Assembly (NCBI GenBank): GCA_044425705.1
Contig: JAWXVD010000036.1
Coordinates: 1-26,962 of the forward strand
DNA from: JAWXVD01 sp044425705
GTDB lineage: Bacteria; Bacillota; Clostridia; Lachnospirales; Lachnospiraceae
Length of the DNA stretch: 26,962 bases
Direction: 5' to 3'
Position 1 is the first letter of the stretch, and each line of letters opens with the position of its first letter. The notes beneath the pieces are model-generated. The model saw nothing but the letters and a program-made list of their open reading frames with translations, had not been told where the DNA came from and did no database searches. A program made the translations under genes and the position numbers. Positions 8,251 to 15,969 of this stretch are shown here, piece by piece.

Positions 8251-8544
8251 ATGGCCAGTACAATTCAAGTACGTGTAGACGATGATTTGAAAAACAAAGC
8301 AGAACAGCTTTTTAGAGATCTTGGTATTGATACTACATCAGCAATTAGAATGTTTTTAACGCAAGCAGTAGCGAATAATGGAATTCCTTTTGAAATAAAA
8401 AAAGTAGAGCGAAATCCATTTGTTGCAATGTCAGAAGAAGATTTGTTAATAAAATTGGAAGGTTCTAGAAATTCTGCTACAGAAGGAAATTATAAATCAG
8501 CAAATGCAGTGGTATCAACGATGAGGAAAACATATGGACTATAA
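8251..8544 (+). CDS. RelB/DinJ-family antitoxin
   Basis: A 97-residue antitoxin of a type II toxin-antitoxin pair. The N-terminus STIQVRVDDDLKNKAEQLFRDLGIDTTSAIRMFLTQAVANNGIPFEI is the classic DinJ/RelB ribbon-helix-helix DNA-binding dimer domain (~1-50). The C-terminal half (~55-97) is polar and should wrap around and neutralise the toxin. AAAGGAGG lies 8 nt before the ATG. The antitoxin comes first and its 3' end overlaps the toxin start by 11 bp, the usual coupled arrangement. Antitoxin and complex normally repress their own promoter (known for the family; the operator was not located here). Confidence 0.93.
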   Translation: MASTIQVRVDDDLKNKAEQLFRDLGIDTTSAIRMFLTQAVANNGIPFEIKKVERNPFVAMSEEDLLIKLEGSRNSATEGNYKSANAVVSTMRKTYGL

Positions 8545-8848
8545 TGTGGTTTTGACAGTTGATGCAGAAGAGGATTTAAATCAGTTTATTAGGTATTTGT
8601 TAATAGAAAAGAAAAATGAACAAGCAGCTAAAAGTGTGATTGATGATTTTGAAGTAACAATACAGCATTTAGTAAATGTTGCAGGCAGTTTTAAGTTGTG
8701 TGATAATCCGCGACTGAAAAAACTTGGGTATCGGCGTATAAACTTTATGAAGCATCGATATTTTATGTTATATAGAATTGAGAATAATATAGTATTTGTT
8801 GATAATATTTTTCATGAATTGCAAGATTATGAAAACAAAATGATGTAA
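8534..8848 (+). CDS. RelE/ParE-superfamily toxin
   Basis: A 104-residue toxin partner of the upstream antitoxin. The fold markers are the N-terminal strand YNVVLTVDAEEDLNQFIRYL and helix pair, LKKLGYRRINFMKHRYFMLYRIENN across ~64-88 (the beta-sheet with basic and tyrosine residues), and VFVDNIFHELQDYEN at the end. The superfamily contains ribosome-dependent mRNA interferases (RelE, YafQ) and gyrase poisons (ParE). The pattern here resembles the ParE/plasmid-stabilisation branch (HELQDYE near the C-terminus), although its partner is DinJ-like, which more often pairs with YafQ. The exact target is therefore open. No own ribosome binding site is needed because translation is coupled. Confidence 0.9.
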   Translation: MDYNVVLTVDAEEDLNQFIRYLLIEKKNEQAAKSVIDDFEVTIQHLVNVAGSFKLCDNPRLKKLGYRRINFMKHRYFMLYRIENNIVFVDNIFHELQDYENKMM

Positions 8849-8888
8849 AACAATGAGAAATGGTTATTTTATGGTCTAAACATAATTG

Positions 8889-8960
8889 AGTCCAGTGATT
8901 TCGCTTGCTGCAAGGGTGAAATCATAGACGCTGAGGGTGAAAATTTATTTTCATCCTTTT
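8889..8960 (+). repeat. Structured intergenic element, copy A (two hairpins, terminator-like)
   Basis: Begins with AGTCCAGTGATTT. Hairpin one pairs 8896-8902 with 8918-8924, with an inner CTTG/CAAG stem. An unpaired linker ATAGACGCTGA follows. Hairpin two pairs 8935-8944 with 8947-8956 (one G-U) and ends in TTTT. A second copy lies at 17573-17673: 12 of 13 bases match in the left block and 36 of 42 in the right block. Both copies follow plus-strand genes (here the toxin gene), so hairpin two probably acts as terminator. The rest could be a small RNA or a miniature mobile repeat. Confidence 0.7.
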
Positions 8961-8994
8961 CGTTAGTATAAGAATATTGAATAGCTTGCATCGA

Positions 8995-9077
8995 TATAAT
9001 AGTAAAAAAGCCTTGGAGTTAGTGTGAAAAATAAGATTTTTCACACGGCAATTTGTACCTTACGGTCCAAAGTTGCC
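8995..9077 (+). promoter_or_regulatory. Candidate -10 and two-hairpin leader of the PdaA-like gene
   Basis: TATAAT (8995-9000) is a good -10, but I see no matching -35. The leader then contains a perfect 11-bp stem (9022-9032 with 9036-9046, loop AAG). Immediately after it is a second hairpin: GGCAA 9047-9051 with TTGCC 9073-9077, then TTTG/CAAA, then ACC/GGT around a TTAC loop. About 28 nt separate it from the ATG at 9106. It matches no riboswitch class I recognise. Confidence 0.5.
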
Positions 9078-9105
9078 AGACTGAGAGAAAGGGTTGGTTA
9101 TTAAA

Positions 9106-9912
9106 ATGCGAGAATATTTGCAGAAGTATGGGAAACAGATTATTGTGGTGTGCGTAGGTGCGATTGTTTTGTATGGATTGGGATGGAATGTAGGAAGAGT
9201 AGTAGGGGTAATGAGTAATCAAGTGATGATGGAGGAGGCAAAAAATTGGGGATTAGGATTTTTTGAAGATGGTGTAGCACCTACGGGAACTTTATCAGCA
9301 GAAGAATTAAAAGAGATGAATGCATACTTTATAGGAGATGATACAGAAAAAGTGATTTATTTAACCTTTGATGTAGGATTTGAAAATGGTAACACAGAGA
9401 TTATTTTAGATGCCTTGAAAAACCATAATTTAGCTGCTACTTTTTTTATCGTGGGATATTATCTAGAAACTAATCCAGATATTGTTTTGCGGATGATAGA
9501 AGAGGGGCATCAAGTGGCAAATCACACCTATGACCATCCAGATATGACAGTAAAAACAGAAACAGAATTTAAGGAAGAAATAAAAGAACTAGAAACTGCA
9601 TTCCAAGAAGTGACGGGAGAAGAAATCGCTTCTTTCTACCGCCCACCACAGGGGAGATTTAACGAAGATAATTTGAAATGGGCGGAGGAATTAGGCTATG
9701 AAACGATATTTTGGAGCCTTGCTTACGTAGACTGGTATGAAAATGACCAGCCAACGAAAGAAGAAGCATTTGATAAATTGCTTAACAGAATTCATCCAGG
9801 GGCAATTGTGTTATTACATAGTACATCGGCTACAAATGCTCAGATTATGGATGAATTATTAACAGAATGGGAGAATATGGGATATACTTTTGGAAGCTTA
9901 ACTGATTTATAA
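9106..9912 (+). CDS. PdaA-like polysaccharide deacetylase (delta-lactam de-N-acetylase type)
   Basis: A 268-residue CE4/NodB-fold enzyme anchored by an N-terminal membrane segment (~11-30). It closely resembles Bacillus PdaA, which removes the acetyl group from N-acetylmuramic acid in peptidoglycan so that muramic-delta-lactam can form in spore cortex. Motifs (numbered from this ATG): TFDVGFENG at 87-95, HTYDH at 140-144 with the two metal histidines, RPPQGRF near 195, IFWSLAYVDWY near 212, GAIVLLHST near 232 and GYTFGSLTDL at the end. Canonical CE4 enzymes have TFDDG, and PdaA has Asn at the second Asp; here it is Val, so that metal ligand is absent. An in-frame TTG at 9094 sits too close to the AGAAAGGG for a good start, so the ATG at 9106 is preferred. 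A role in sporulation or wall modification is inferred. Confidence 0.85.
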   Translation: MREYLQKYGKQIIVVCVGAIVLYGLGWNVGRVVGVMSNQVMMEEAKNWGLGFFEDGVAPTGTLSAEELKEMNAYFIGDDTEKVIYLTFDVGFENGNTEIILDALKNHNLAATFFIVGYYLETNPDIVLRMIEEGHQVANHTYDHPDMTVKTETEFKEEIKELETAFQEVTGEEIASFYRPPQGRFNEDNLKWAEELGYETIFWSLAYVDWYENDQPTKEEAFDKLLNRIHPGAIVLLHSTSATNAQIMDELLTEWENMGYTFGSLTDL

Positions 9913-9922
9913 ATCTTGAGAA

Positions 9923-10789
9923 TTAATTGAAAATTTTCTGATAGATTTCATTACCAGCAGGGGTGGCAGCAATGCCACCTTTTCCCGTTTCACGTAAAGG
10001 AGGTGGTAACATTTTTCCAACTTTGTACATGGCATCAACTATTTGATCAAAGGGGATGTGAGCAGCTTGACCAGCCAAAGCCATATCGGCCGAAAGGAGA
10101 GCGTTGATGGCGCCTGAAGCATTTCTCTGGGCACATGGGATTTGCACCAATCCAGCAACAGGGTCGCAAACTAAGCCCATAATATTAATCATGGCAAATC
10201 CAGCAGCATGGAAGCATAACTCATCAGAACCACCCATCATATAGGTTGCAGCTGCGGCAGCCATACTAGCAGCAACGCCACATTCTGCTTGACACCCACC
10301 ATCAGCACCAGCAACAGTAGCATTTTTTGTGTAAATAGCACCGACAGCACTGGCGGTAATTAAGGCTTCGATGGTAGTTTCACGACAAATGTTTTTTGAT
10401 TCAGAAAGACCTACTAATACAGCAGGTAAAATACCACAACTACCAGCAGTAGGACAGGCACATATTTTTCCCATAGAAGCATTTAATTCACTACAAGAAT
10501 AGGCTAGTGCCATAATGTAATTCATAGAAGAACCACAAATTGTGTCTGTTTTAGAATAGTCATATTGGCAACTGGCAACACCGTCAATTAGCCCACCTTT
10601 TGTAGATTTCTTTTCTGTTAATGCTTTTTTGGAAGAAGTTTCCATAATTTGATATCGTGATTCAAAGTGAGATAATAAAGTATCTTTATCCATAGCAGTG
10701 AGAATAGATTCACTTTCTAAGGCGATTTCCCATGTACGTTTATGGTTTTCCGCGCATAATGTTAATAGTTCACTTGCATTTTTATACAT
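9923..10789 (-). CDS. sdaAA: L-serine dehydratase, iron-sulfur-dependent, alpha subunit
   Basis: A 288-residue catalytic subunit of the two-subunit [4Fe-4S] L-serine dehydratase, which converts L-serine to pyruvate and ammonia without pyridoxal phosphate. Seen motifs: KGGLIDGVAS, the segment KICACPTAGSCGILPAVL (split over ~108-125), GADGGCQAECGVAASMAAAA and LVCDPVAGLVQIPCAQRNA. They hold the conserved cysteines that carry the cluster. Length is normal for the separate alpha subunit. It is downstream of sdaAB, separated by 49 bp that include half of a large inverted repeat. It converges on the PdaA-like gene with only 10 bp between them and no clear terminator hairpin. Such enzymes are oxygen-labile, consistent with an anaerobe. 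Confidence 0.96.
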   Translation of the reverse strand: MYKNASELLTLCAENHKRTWEIALESESILTAMDKDTLLSHFESRYQIMETSSKKALTEKKSTKGGLIDGVASCQYDYSKTDTICGSSMNYIMALAYSCSELNASMGKICACPTAGSCGILPAVLVGLSESKNICRETTIEALITASAVGAIYTKNATVAGADGGCQAECGVAASMAAAAATYMMGGSDELCFHAAGFAMINIMGLVCDPVAGLVQIPCAQRNASGAINALLSADMALAGQAAHIPFDQIVDAMYKVGKMLPPPLRETGKGGIAATPAGNEIYQKIFN

Positions 10790-10822
10790 AATTTCCTTCC
10801 TATTTTGCAGTTATTCCAAGGA

Positions 10823-10864
10823 ATCTAGATGTTACAGGTCACATGTGAACTGTAACATCTAGAT
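10823..10864. repeat. Perfect 15-bp inverted repeat spanning the end of sdaAB
   Basis: Arms 10823-10837 and 10850-10864 are perfectly complementary; the 12-nt loop contains the palindrome TCACATGTGA. The central 26 bp (10831-10856) match 16048-16073 at 23 of 26 positions, so this is a dispersed palindromic repeat. On the minus strand it supplies the last codons and stop of sdaAB, and it may modulate sdaAA expression. It lacks a T-run, so it is not a simple terminator. Confidence 0.8.
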
Positions 10865-11519
10865 TGACAACCACAACAGAGATTACCTGTTCAATATTTG
10901 AAACCTCATCTTTTACAGACAGGGGTATGGCATCATCACATTCGATGGTACAAAAAGCAGTATCGCCACGCTGAGAACGATTCACTCGCATCATAGCAAT
11001 ATTTATTTTGTGAGCAGCTAAAATAGTACTTATTTTACTGATGACACCCTTTACATCTTGTTGTTGAATGATTAAGGTTGGGCAAGAAGCTGTAAATTCA
11101 CAAGGATTACCAAAAATATTTGTAATTAAAATACGTCCGCCTCCAAGGGAAGCACCTTCAATGGTTCGGGTATTTCCATCAAGCAAATAAAAGGTGATTC
11201 GAACCACATTTTCATAATTGCTTTCAAGTTCAGCAGGATAGAAATCATAGGCAATTTGCTTTTGATGGGCAATTTTAAAACTGTATTCTATCTGCTCATC
11301 GTCTGGGTTCATGCCCAAGGCACCGGCAACTAATGCATAATCTGTAAAATGTCCTTTATAAGTACTAGCAAATGAACCGCCTAGTCCAAAGCTAACCCTA
11401 TGAAAAGGTTGTCCTACAATCAGTCTGGCTACTTTTGCTAATCTTGTGGCACCAGCAGTATGTGAACTGGAAGGTCCAATCATAACGGGGCCAATAACAT
11501 CTAATAAACTAATATTCAT
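10839..11519 (-). CDS. sdaAB: L-serine dehydratase, iron-sulfur-dependent, beta subunit
   Basis: A 226-residue beta subunit of the serine dehydratase. The N-terminal part (~1-140) has the family signature IGPSSSHTAGATRLAKVAR and the GLGGSFASTYKGHFTDYALVAG-type segment. The C-terminal part (~148-222) is an ACT domain (CPTLIIQQQDVKGVISKISTIL is its start), which in this family binds serine or joins subunits. It precedes sdaAA as expected in Gram-positive operons. The last residues, LDVTVHM, are encoded inside a dispersed palindromic repeat, so the C-terminal tail may differ from that of relatives. Start: ATG at 11519 with a weak GAAAGG ~14 nt upstream; no better in-frame start was seen. Confidence 0.95.
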   Translation of the reverse strand: MNISLLDVIGPVMIGPSSSHTAGATRLAKVARLIVGQPFHRVSFGLGGSFASTYKGHFTDYALVAGALGMNPDDEQIEYSFKIAHQKQIAYDFYPAELESNYENVVRITFYLLDGNTRTIEGASLGGGRILITNIFGNPCEFTASCPTLIIQQQDVKGVISKISTILAAHKINIAMMRVNRSQRGDTAFCTIECDDAIPLSVKDEVSNIEQVISVVVVNLDVTVHM

Positions 11520-11572
11520 AAGAATTTATAATACCTTTCTTCGTACATGCTACTTCCTGTAGCAGCTTTCGA

Positions 11573-12742
11573 TTATGCCACACCTAAGGTCCAAATGCTT
11601 TTAATCTGAGGGCTAATTTGCTCAAAAGTCCATGTCACTTGGCTACGTGCATAACAAAATGGATCATTTACTATAAAACCTGTTTCATCATAATCATAGA
11701 TGACGATAAAGTGACCAGCAGCTGTAAAATCACCAGCACCTACGGAACAAATCAAATAATCACCCTGATCTAATCGTTCTTTCATTAATTCCTCGTTATT
11801 GTGCAAACAATAAGAAGTTAAACCAAAATTTGTGGCACCTTCCAACATTAAATTCCACATGGTTCCTGTACCAAACATATAATAATCATTTTCCATAGCG
11901 AAATTAGCAATTGTAAGGGGAGAAATGGAATCATCACCAGTTAATCCTTGCACAACCATGGATAAGGCTGTTGGTCCACAACCACTAGCAAAAAGGTAGT
12001 TATCACCATAAGCAGCATATCCCCAACGTTCATCCCATTGCAAAAATAAAGGACAAGCAGATGAAATTTCTTCATCAGTTAATATAACAGAAGAGGGATC
12101 ATCATTAAAAGTAGGTATGATAGTATTATAATTGCTAACAAAATTTAACATTTCAGGATTGTTTGATAATGTAATTAACAATTCTTCGGGATAATCTTCT
12201 TGCTGTAATAAAATATCAGTAAAACGGTCATCTATTATGGCGTATTTTTCAAGTACAGCTAATGCTTCTTCGATTGTATAATCTAGAGGTGCAGGTACAT
12301 CAATTTCTGGATATAAAGGAAGTTCTTCAACAATTTCCTCGACCACTTCTTCTTCAACCAATGAGAAATCATCGATGATTTCAATTACAGCATCTAATGT
12401 TTCTTCAGTTGTATCTTCTATGATAGTGGAACTAGCAGTAGCATAGAATTCCGGAAAGGTATCATGTACTAAGGATAAGATATCATCTTCCAGACCAGTG
12501 TGAACCACATAAATACCCAAGCCTACTACTATAATAGAAAGGGTGAGAAATAATAATAATATACTAGACAGAATAGAGTGTTTCCCTTCTTCGGAATGAA
12601 TAGGAGTATCCGTTTCAAAGAAATCATTCTCTTCGTTATCTTCATTTGCAAATATATCTTGTGATAGTTGTGTTGTATTATTTATGCTATCAATTGAATC
12701 AAAAGTATCGATTGAATTAATAGAATCATTTGATGTAGGCAT
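11573..12742 (-). CDS. Membrane-anchored C39-like cysteine peptidase
   Basis: A 389-residue protein with a type II-like topology. An acidic, Ser/Asp/Asn-rich cytoplasmic tail (~1-55, with repeated I-D-S-I) is followed by one membrane helix (~57-80) and an acidic extracellular stalk (~105-225). The C-terminal domain is of the peptidase C39_2 type (~230-385). Catalytic candidates are C255 in SGCGPTAL, H344 in AGHFIVIYDY and N359/D360 in VNDP, with the oxyanion-type Gln in LFLQWDERWG (Q235). The family includes papain-like peptidases and inactive binding domains; here the residues look intact. The target is unknown; cell-wall or exported-peptide processing is possible. The gene is upstream of sdaAB on the same strand with a 53-bp gap that holds a small TGCTAC/GTAGCA hairpin (11548-11564), probably too weak to terminate. 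Confidence 0.85.
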   Translation of the reverse strand: MPTSNDSINSIDTFDSIDSINNTTQLSQDIFANEDNEENDFFETDTPIHSEEGKHSILSSILLLFLTLSIIVVGLGIYVVHTGLEDDILSLVHDTFPEFYATASSTIIEDTTEETLDAVIEIIDDFSLVEEEVVEEIVEELPLYPEIDVPAPLDYTIEEALAVLEKYAIIDDRFTDILLQQEDYPEELLITLSNNPEMLNFVSNYNTIIPTFNDDPSSVILTDEEISSACPLFLQWDERWGYAAYGDNYLFASGCGPTALSMVVQGLTGDDSISPLTIANFAMENDYYMFGTGTMWNLMLEGATNFGLTSYCLHNNEELMKERLDQGDYLICSVGAGDFTAAGHFIVIYDYDETGFIVNDPFCYARSQVTWTFEQISPQIKSIWTLGVA

Positions 12743-12933
12743 AATTAGAGTCCTTTATAATAACAATGGTAGATTGATAGTGGCAATAGGTTGAAAAACA
12801 ATGAATACTTTCTAAATTATATAATAAAATATTAACAATTAAAACAATTTAATTCATAAGATTTTATTAAATTATTGTGTCGATATAGGGAGCCTGTAAT
12901 CTGTAACTTATGAAGTAATAATAAAACAAATTG

Positions 12934-12962
12934 TTGACAGAAATATGATGTGGTAATAACAT
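12934..12962 (+). promoter_or_regulatory. Sigma-A-type promoter of clpB
   Basis: TTGACA (12934-12939), 17 bp, then TAACAT (12957-12962). The implied start near 12969 leaves a ~140-nt leader before the clpB ATG. I looked for CIRCE (TTAGCACTC inverted repeat) and for tandem GGTCAAA CtsR boxes in 12743-13111 and found neither. The rest of this 369-bp gap is AT-rich without an ORF. Confidence 0.65.
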
Positions 12963-12982
12963 GATATTAAAGTAAAAATTAT

Positions 12983-13044
12983 AGTAACGGTTGGCAATGC
13001 CAAATTACCGTTTGGGGTAAGGTAGATGAATATGTATCGTTACT
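12983..13044 (+). promoter_or_regulatory. Structured clpB 5' leader with alternative pairings
   Basis: AACGG (12986-12990) can pair with CCGTT (13008-13012) around the hairpin TTGGC-AAT-GCCAA (12991-13003). Alternatively AGTAACG (12983-12989) can pair perfectly with CGTTACT (13038-13044). The two pairings share bases, so they exclude each other. It matches no RNA family I recognise; a temperature- or translation-sensing leader is speculation. Confidence 0.45.
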
Positions 13045-13111
13045 TGTAAATGAAAGATATTGTTTTTAAGATAGGAAAACAGCATAGTGTTAGAAAGAGA
13101 GGGTATCACAT

Positions 13112-15700
13112 ATGAACATAACGAAATTCACTCAAAAATCAGTACTGGCAGTGCGTGAATGCGAAAAATTAGCATATGATTATGGAAATCAAGAAATTGA
13201 GCAAGAACATTTATTATATAGTTTGATGACCATAGAAGATAGTTTGATTTCAAAATTAATAGAAAAAATGGAAATACAAAAATCTTATTTTCTAAATAGA
13301 TGTGAAGAAGGATTACGTAAAAGAACCAAGGTTCAAGGTGGAAAAGTTTATGTTGGACAAGATTTAAATAAAGTATTGATCGGTGCAGAAGATGAAGCAA
13401 AACAAATGGGGGATGATTACGTTTCCGTAGAGCATATCTTTTTAGCCATGATAAAAGCACCTAATAAAGAAATTAAAGAAATTTTTCGTGAATTTGGTAT
13501 TACAAGAGAACGATTTTTGCAAGTCCTTTCTACAGTAAGAGGAAATCAGAAAGTGACTACCGATAATCCAGAAAATACTTATGATACACTAGAGAAATAT
13601 GGACAAGACCTTGTTGCAAAAGCAAAAAAAGAATCTTTAGATCCAGTCATCGGAAGAGATCAAGAAATTAGAAATATTATTCGTATTTTATCTAGAAAAT
13701 CAAAAAATAATCCTGTTATTATTGGAGAACCTGGGGTTGGAAAAACAGCAGTAGTAGAAGGATTGGCACAGCGTATCGTTGCAGGAGATGTGCCACAGGG
13801 TTTGAAAGATAAAAAAATATTTTCTCTAGATATGGGTGCATTGGTGGCAGGAGCAAAATATCGCGGTGAATTTGAAGAGCGGTTAAAGGCAGTGCTAGAA
13901 GAAGTAAAGAATAGTGATGGAGAAATCATTCTATTTATAGATGAATTACATTTAATTGTTGGAGCAGGAAAAACAGATGGAGCCATGGATGCAAGCAATA
14001 TGTTAAAGCCTATGTTAGCTAGAGGTGAACTACATTGTATTGGAGCCACTACGCTAGATGAATATCGTCAATATATTGAAAAAGATGCTGCTTTGGCTAG
14101 AAGGTTTCAACCAGTATTAGTAGATGAGCCTACTGTAGAAGAAACCATTTCTATTTTGCGAGGATTAAAAGAGAGATACGAAGTGTATCATGGTGTGAAA
14201 ATTATGGATCAGGCATTAGTCAGTGCGGCAACACTTTCACATCGTTATATTACGGATCGATTTCTACCAGATAAAGCAATTGACTTGGTGGATGAAGCAT
14301 GTGCCTTGATTAAAACTGAATTAGATTCTATGCCAGCGCAAATTGATGAAGTGCAAAGACGTAAAATACAATTAGAAATAGAAGAAGCAGCATTAAAAAA
14401 GGAAGATGATCGTTTAAGTAGAGAGCGTTTATTGCTTTTGCAGAAAGAATTAGCTGAGGTGCGAGAAGAATATAATAATAGGAAAGCACAATGGGATAAT
14501 GAAAAAGCATTGGTTGATAAACTGTCTAAAATAAGAGAAGAAATAGATCATATTCATAGTGAAATTCAGATTGCACAAAGAGAAGGTGATTATGATAAGG
14601 CAGCAGAACTAAGCTATGGCAAATTACCAGCAATGAAACAACAATTAGCAATCGAAGAAGAAAAAGTACGGGAAGAAGATTTATTATTTGTCCATGAAAG
14701 TGTATCAGATGATGAGATTTCTAGAATTGTTTCTAGATGGACAGGCATTCCAATTGCGAAATTAACAGAGGGAGAGCGTATCAAGATTTTACATCTTGAT
14801 GAGGAATTACACAAACATGTGATTGGTCAAGATGAAGGGGTAACAAAAGTAACAGAAGCCATTATTCGCTCTAAGGCAGGGATTAAAGATCCTGAAAAAC
14901 CAATTGGTTCTTTCCTTTTCTTAGGACCTACAGGTGTAGGTAAAACAGAATTGGCAAAGGCCTTGGCAGAGGCTTTATTTGACGATGCAAGCAACATGGT
15001 TCGCATTGATATGAGTGAATATATGGAGAAACACTCTGTATCAAGATTAATTGGAGCACCTCCAGGATATGTAGGGTATGAAGAAGGTGGACAGCTTACA
15101 GAAGCGGTGAGAAGAAAACCGTATGCAGTTGTATTATTTGATGAAGTAGAGAAAGCACATCCTGATGTATTTAATGTATTGTTACAGGTCTTAGATGATG
15201 GACATGTGACTGATTCTCAAGGACGTACTATCGATTTTAAAAATACCATTCTTATTATGACTTCTAACATTGGAGCTAATTATCTACTAGAAGGAATAGA
15301 TGAAGATGGTATGATAAAAAAAGCTACAGAAGAAATGGTTATGGGAGAACTTCGAAATCATTTCAGACCAGAATTCTTAAATCGTCTAGATGAGACTATT
15401 TTATTTAAACCATTAACGAAAGCAGATATTGGAAGCATTATTCATCTATTTATAGATGAAATCAATGAACGTTTACAAGATAGAGAATTATCTGTTGAGT
15501 TAACAGATGATGCCAGTGCATTTGTAGTAGAGAATGGATATGATCCATTATATGGAGCCAGACCATTGAAGCGTTTTATCCAAAAGCACGTAGAAACATC
15601 GGCGGCTAGATTGATTTTATCAGATGGTGTGGAAGCGGATGATGTTATTTTAATTGCATTGGAAAACGATAATTTAGTAGCAAAGAAAAGAGAGGAATAG
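13112..15700 (+). CDS. clpB: ATP-dependent disaggregase ClpB
   Basis: An 862-residue Hsp100 chaperone that extracts proteins from aggregates together with DnaK, in the cytoplasm. Domains in order: Clp N-domain repeats (~1-145), first AAA+ module with Walker A GEPGVGKT (205-212) and Walker B FIDELH (275-280), and a long Glu/Lys-rich coiled-coil middle domain (~405-535). That middle domain sets ClpB apart from ClpC/ClpA. The second AAA+ module has Walker A GPTGVGKT (605-612), then VVLFDEVEKAHPDVFNVLLQ, with the sensor-2 region GARPLKRFIQ near the end. SRWTGIPIAKLTEGE is the conserved linker. Length is standard. GAGAGGG precedes the ATG. Usually a heat-shock gene; here only a plain promoter and a structured leader are seen, and dnaK/groE genes are not in the window. 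Confidence 0.97.
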   Translation: MNITKFTQKSVLAVRECEKLAYDYGNQEIEQEHLLYSLMTIEDSLISKLIEKMEIQKSYFLNRCEEGLRKRTKVQGGKVYVGQDLNKVLIGAEDEAKQMGDDYVSVEHIFLAMIKAPNKEIKEIFREFGITRERFLQVLSTVRGNQKVTTDNPENTYDTLEKYGQDLVAKAKKESLDPVIGRDQEIRNIIRILSRKSKNNPVIIGEPGVGKTAVVEGLAQRIVAGDVPQGLKDKKIFSLDMGALVAGAKYRGEFEERLKAVLEEVKNSDGEIILFIDELHLIVGAGKTDGAMDASNMLKPMLARGELHCIGATTLDEYRQYIEKDAALARRFQPVLVDEPTVEETISILRGLKERYEVYHGVKIMDQALVSAATLSHRYITDRFLPDKAIDLVDEACALIKTELDSMPAQIDEVQRRKIQLEIEEAALKKEDDRLSRERLLLLQKELAEVREEYNNRKAQWDNEKALVDKLSKIREEIDHIHSEIQIAQREGDYDKAAELSYGKLPAMKQQLAIEEEKVREEDLLFVHESVSDDEISRIVSRWTGIPIAKLTEGERIKILHLDEELHKHVIGQDEGVTKVTEAIIRSKAGIKDPEKPIGSFLFLGPTGVGKTELAKALAEALFDDASNMVRIDMSEYMEKHSVSRLIGAPPGYVGYEEGGQLTEAVRRKPYAVVLFDEVEKAHPDVFNVLLQVLDDGHVTDSQGRTIDFKNTILIMTSNIGANYLLEGIDEDGMIKKATEEMVMGELRNHFRPEFLNRLDETILFKPLTKADIGSIIHLFIDEINERLQDRELSVELTDDASAFVVENGYDPLYGARPLKRFIQKHVETSAARLILSDGVEADDVILIALENDNLVAKKREE

Positions 15701-15779
15701 TAGGTCAACCAAAATAACTACAAATCAATGATTTGTGTTACTGCCATAAGTAGTAAAGAAATGACTGAAAAGAAAATAA

Positions 15780-15953
15780 ATGATACCAAAAGATCCTGTT
15801 ATGTTATTAAGCTTTATTAATTTAAAACTAAGAGATTATTATACATCATTAAATCATTTGTGTGATGATTTAGATGTGAATCAAGAAGAATTAGTAGAAA
15901 AGTTGAAAACTATTGATTATCATTACAATCAAGAAACAAATCAATTTGTATAA
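15780..15953 (+). CDS. DUF4250-family small protein
   Basis: A 57-residue protein beginning MIPKDPVMLLSFINLKLRD and ending NQETNQFV. This matches my memory of the short DUF4250 family (MIPKDPVMLLS...LCDDLDID...), which is common in Clostridia and has no known function. It looks soluble, with a predicted helix-rich acidic centre (CDDLDVNQEELVEKLKTI). The ribosome binding site is poor (GAAAAGAAAATAA before the ATG). An out-of-frame ATG at 15761 is not expected to be used. The gene lies 79 bp after clpB. Its last 16 bases before the final AA of the stop codon are perfectly complementary to part of the hairpin that follows at 15970-16003. Confidence 0.85.
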   Translation: MIPKDPVMLLSFINLKLRDYYTSLNHLCDDLDVNQEELVEKLKTIDYHYNQETNQFV

Positions 15954-15969
15954 TGCTAGAACGTTACTC

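Noticed and set aside
9079..9092. CTGAGAGA before the PdaA-like gene (also 26082-26089) resembling the CTGAGA box of TPP riboswitches
   Set aside because: The other conserved THI-box segments (the GGGGTGC part and the ACCTGAT-containing part) are missing and the downstream genes have no link to thiamine.
12743..13111. Search for CIRCE or CtsR operators upstream of clpB
   Set aside because: Neither the TTAGCACTC inverted repeat nor tandem GGTCAAA boxes could be found by eye.
13660..14049. 129-codon open frame on the minus strand
   Set aside because: Shadow of clpB; the residues mirror conserved AAA+ codons and there is no start signal.
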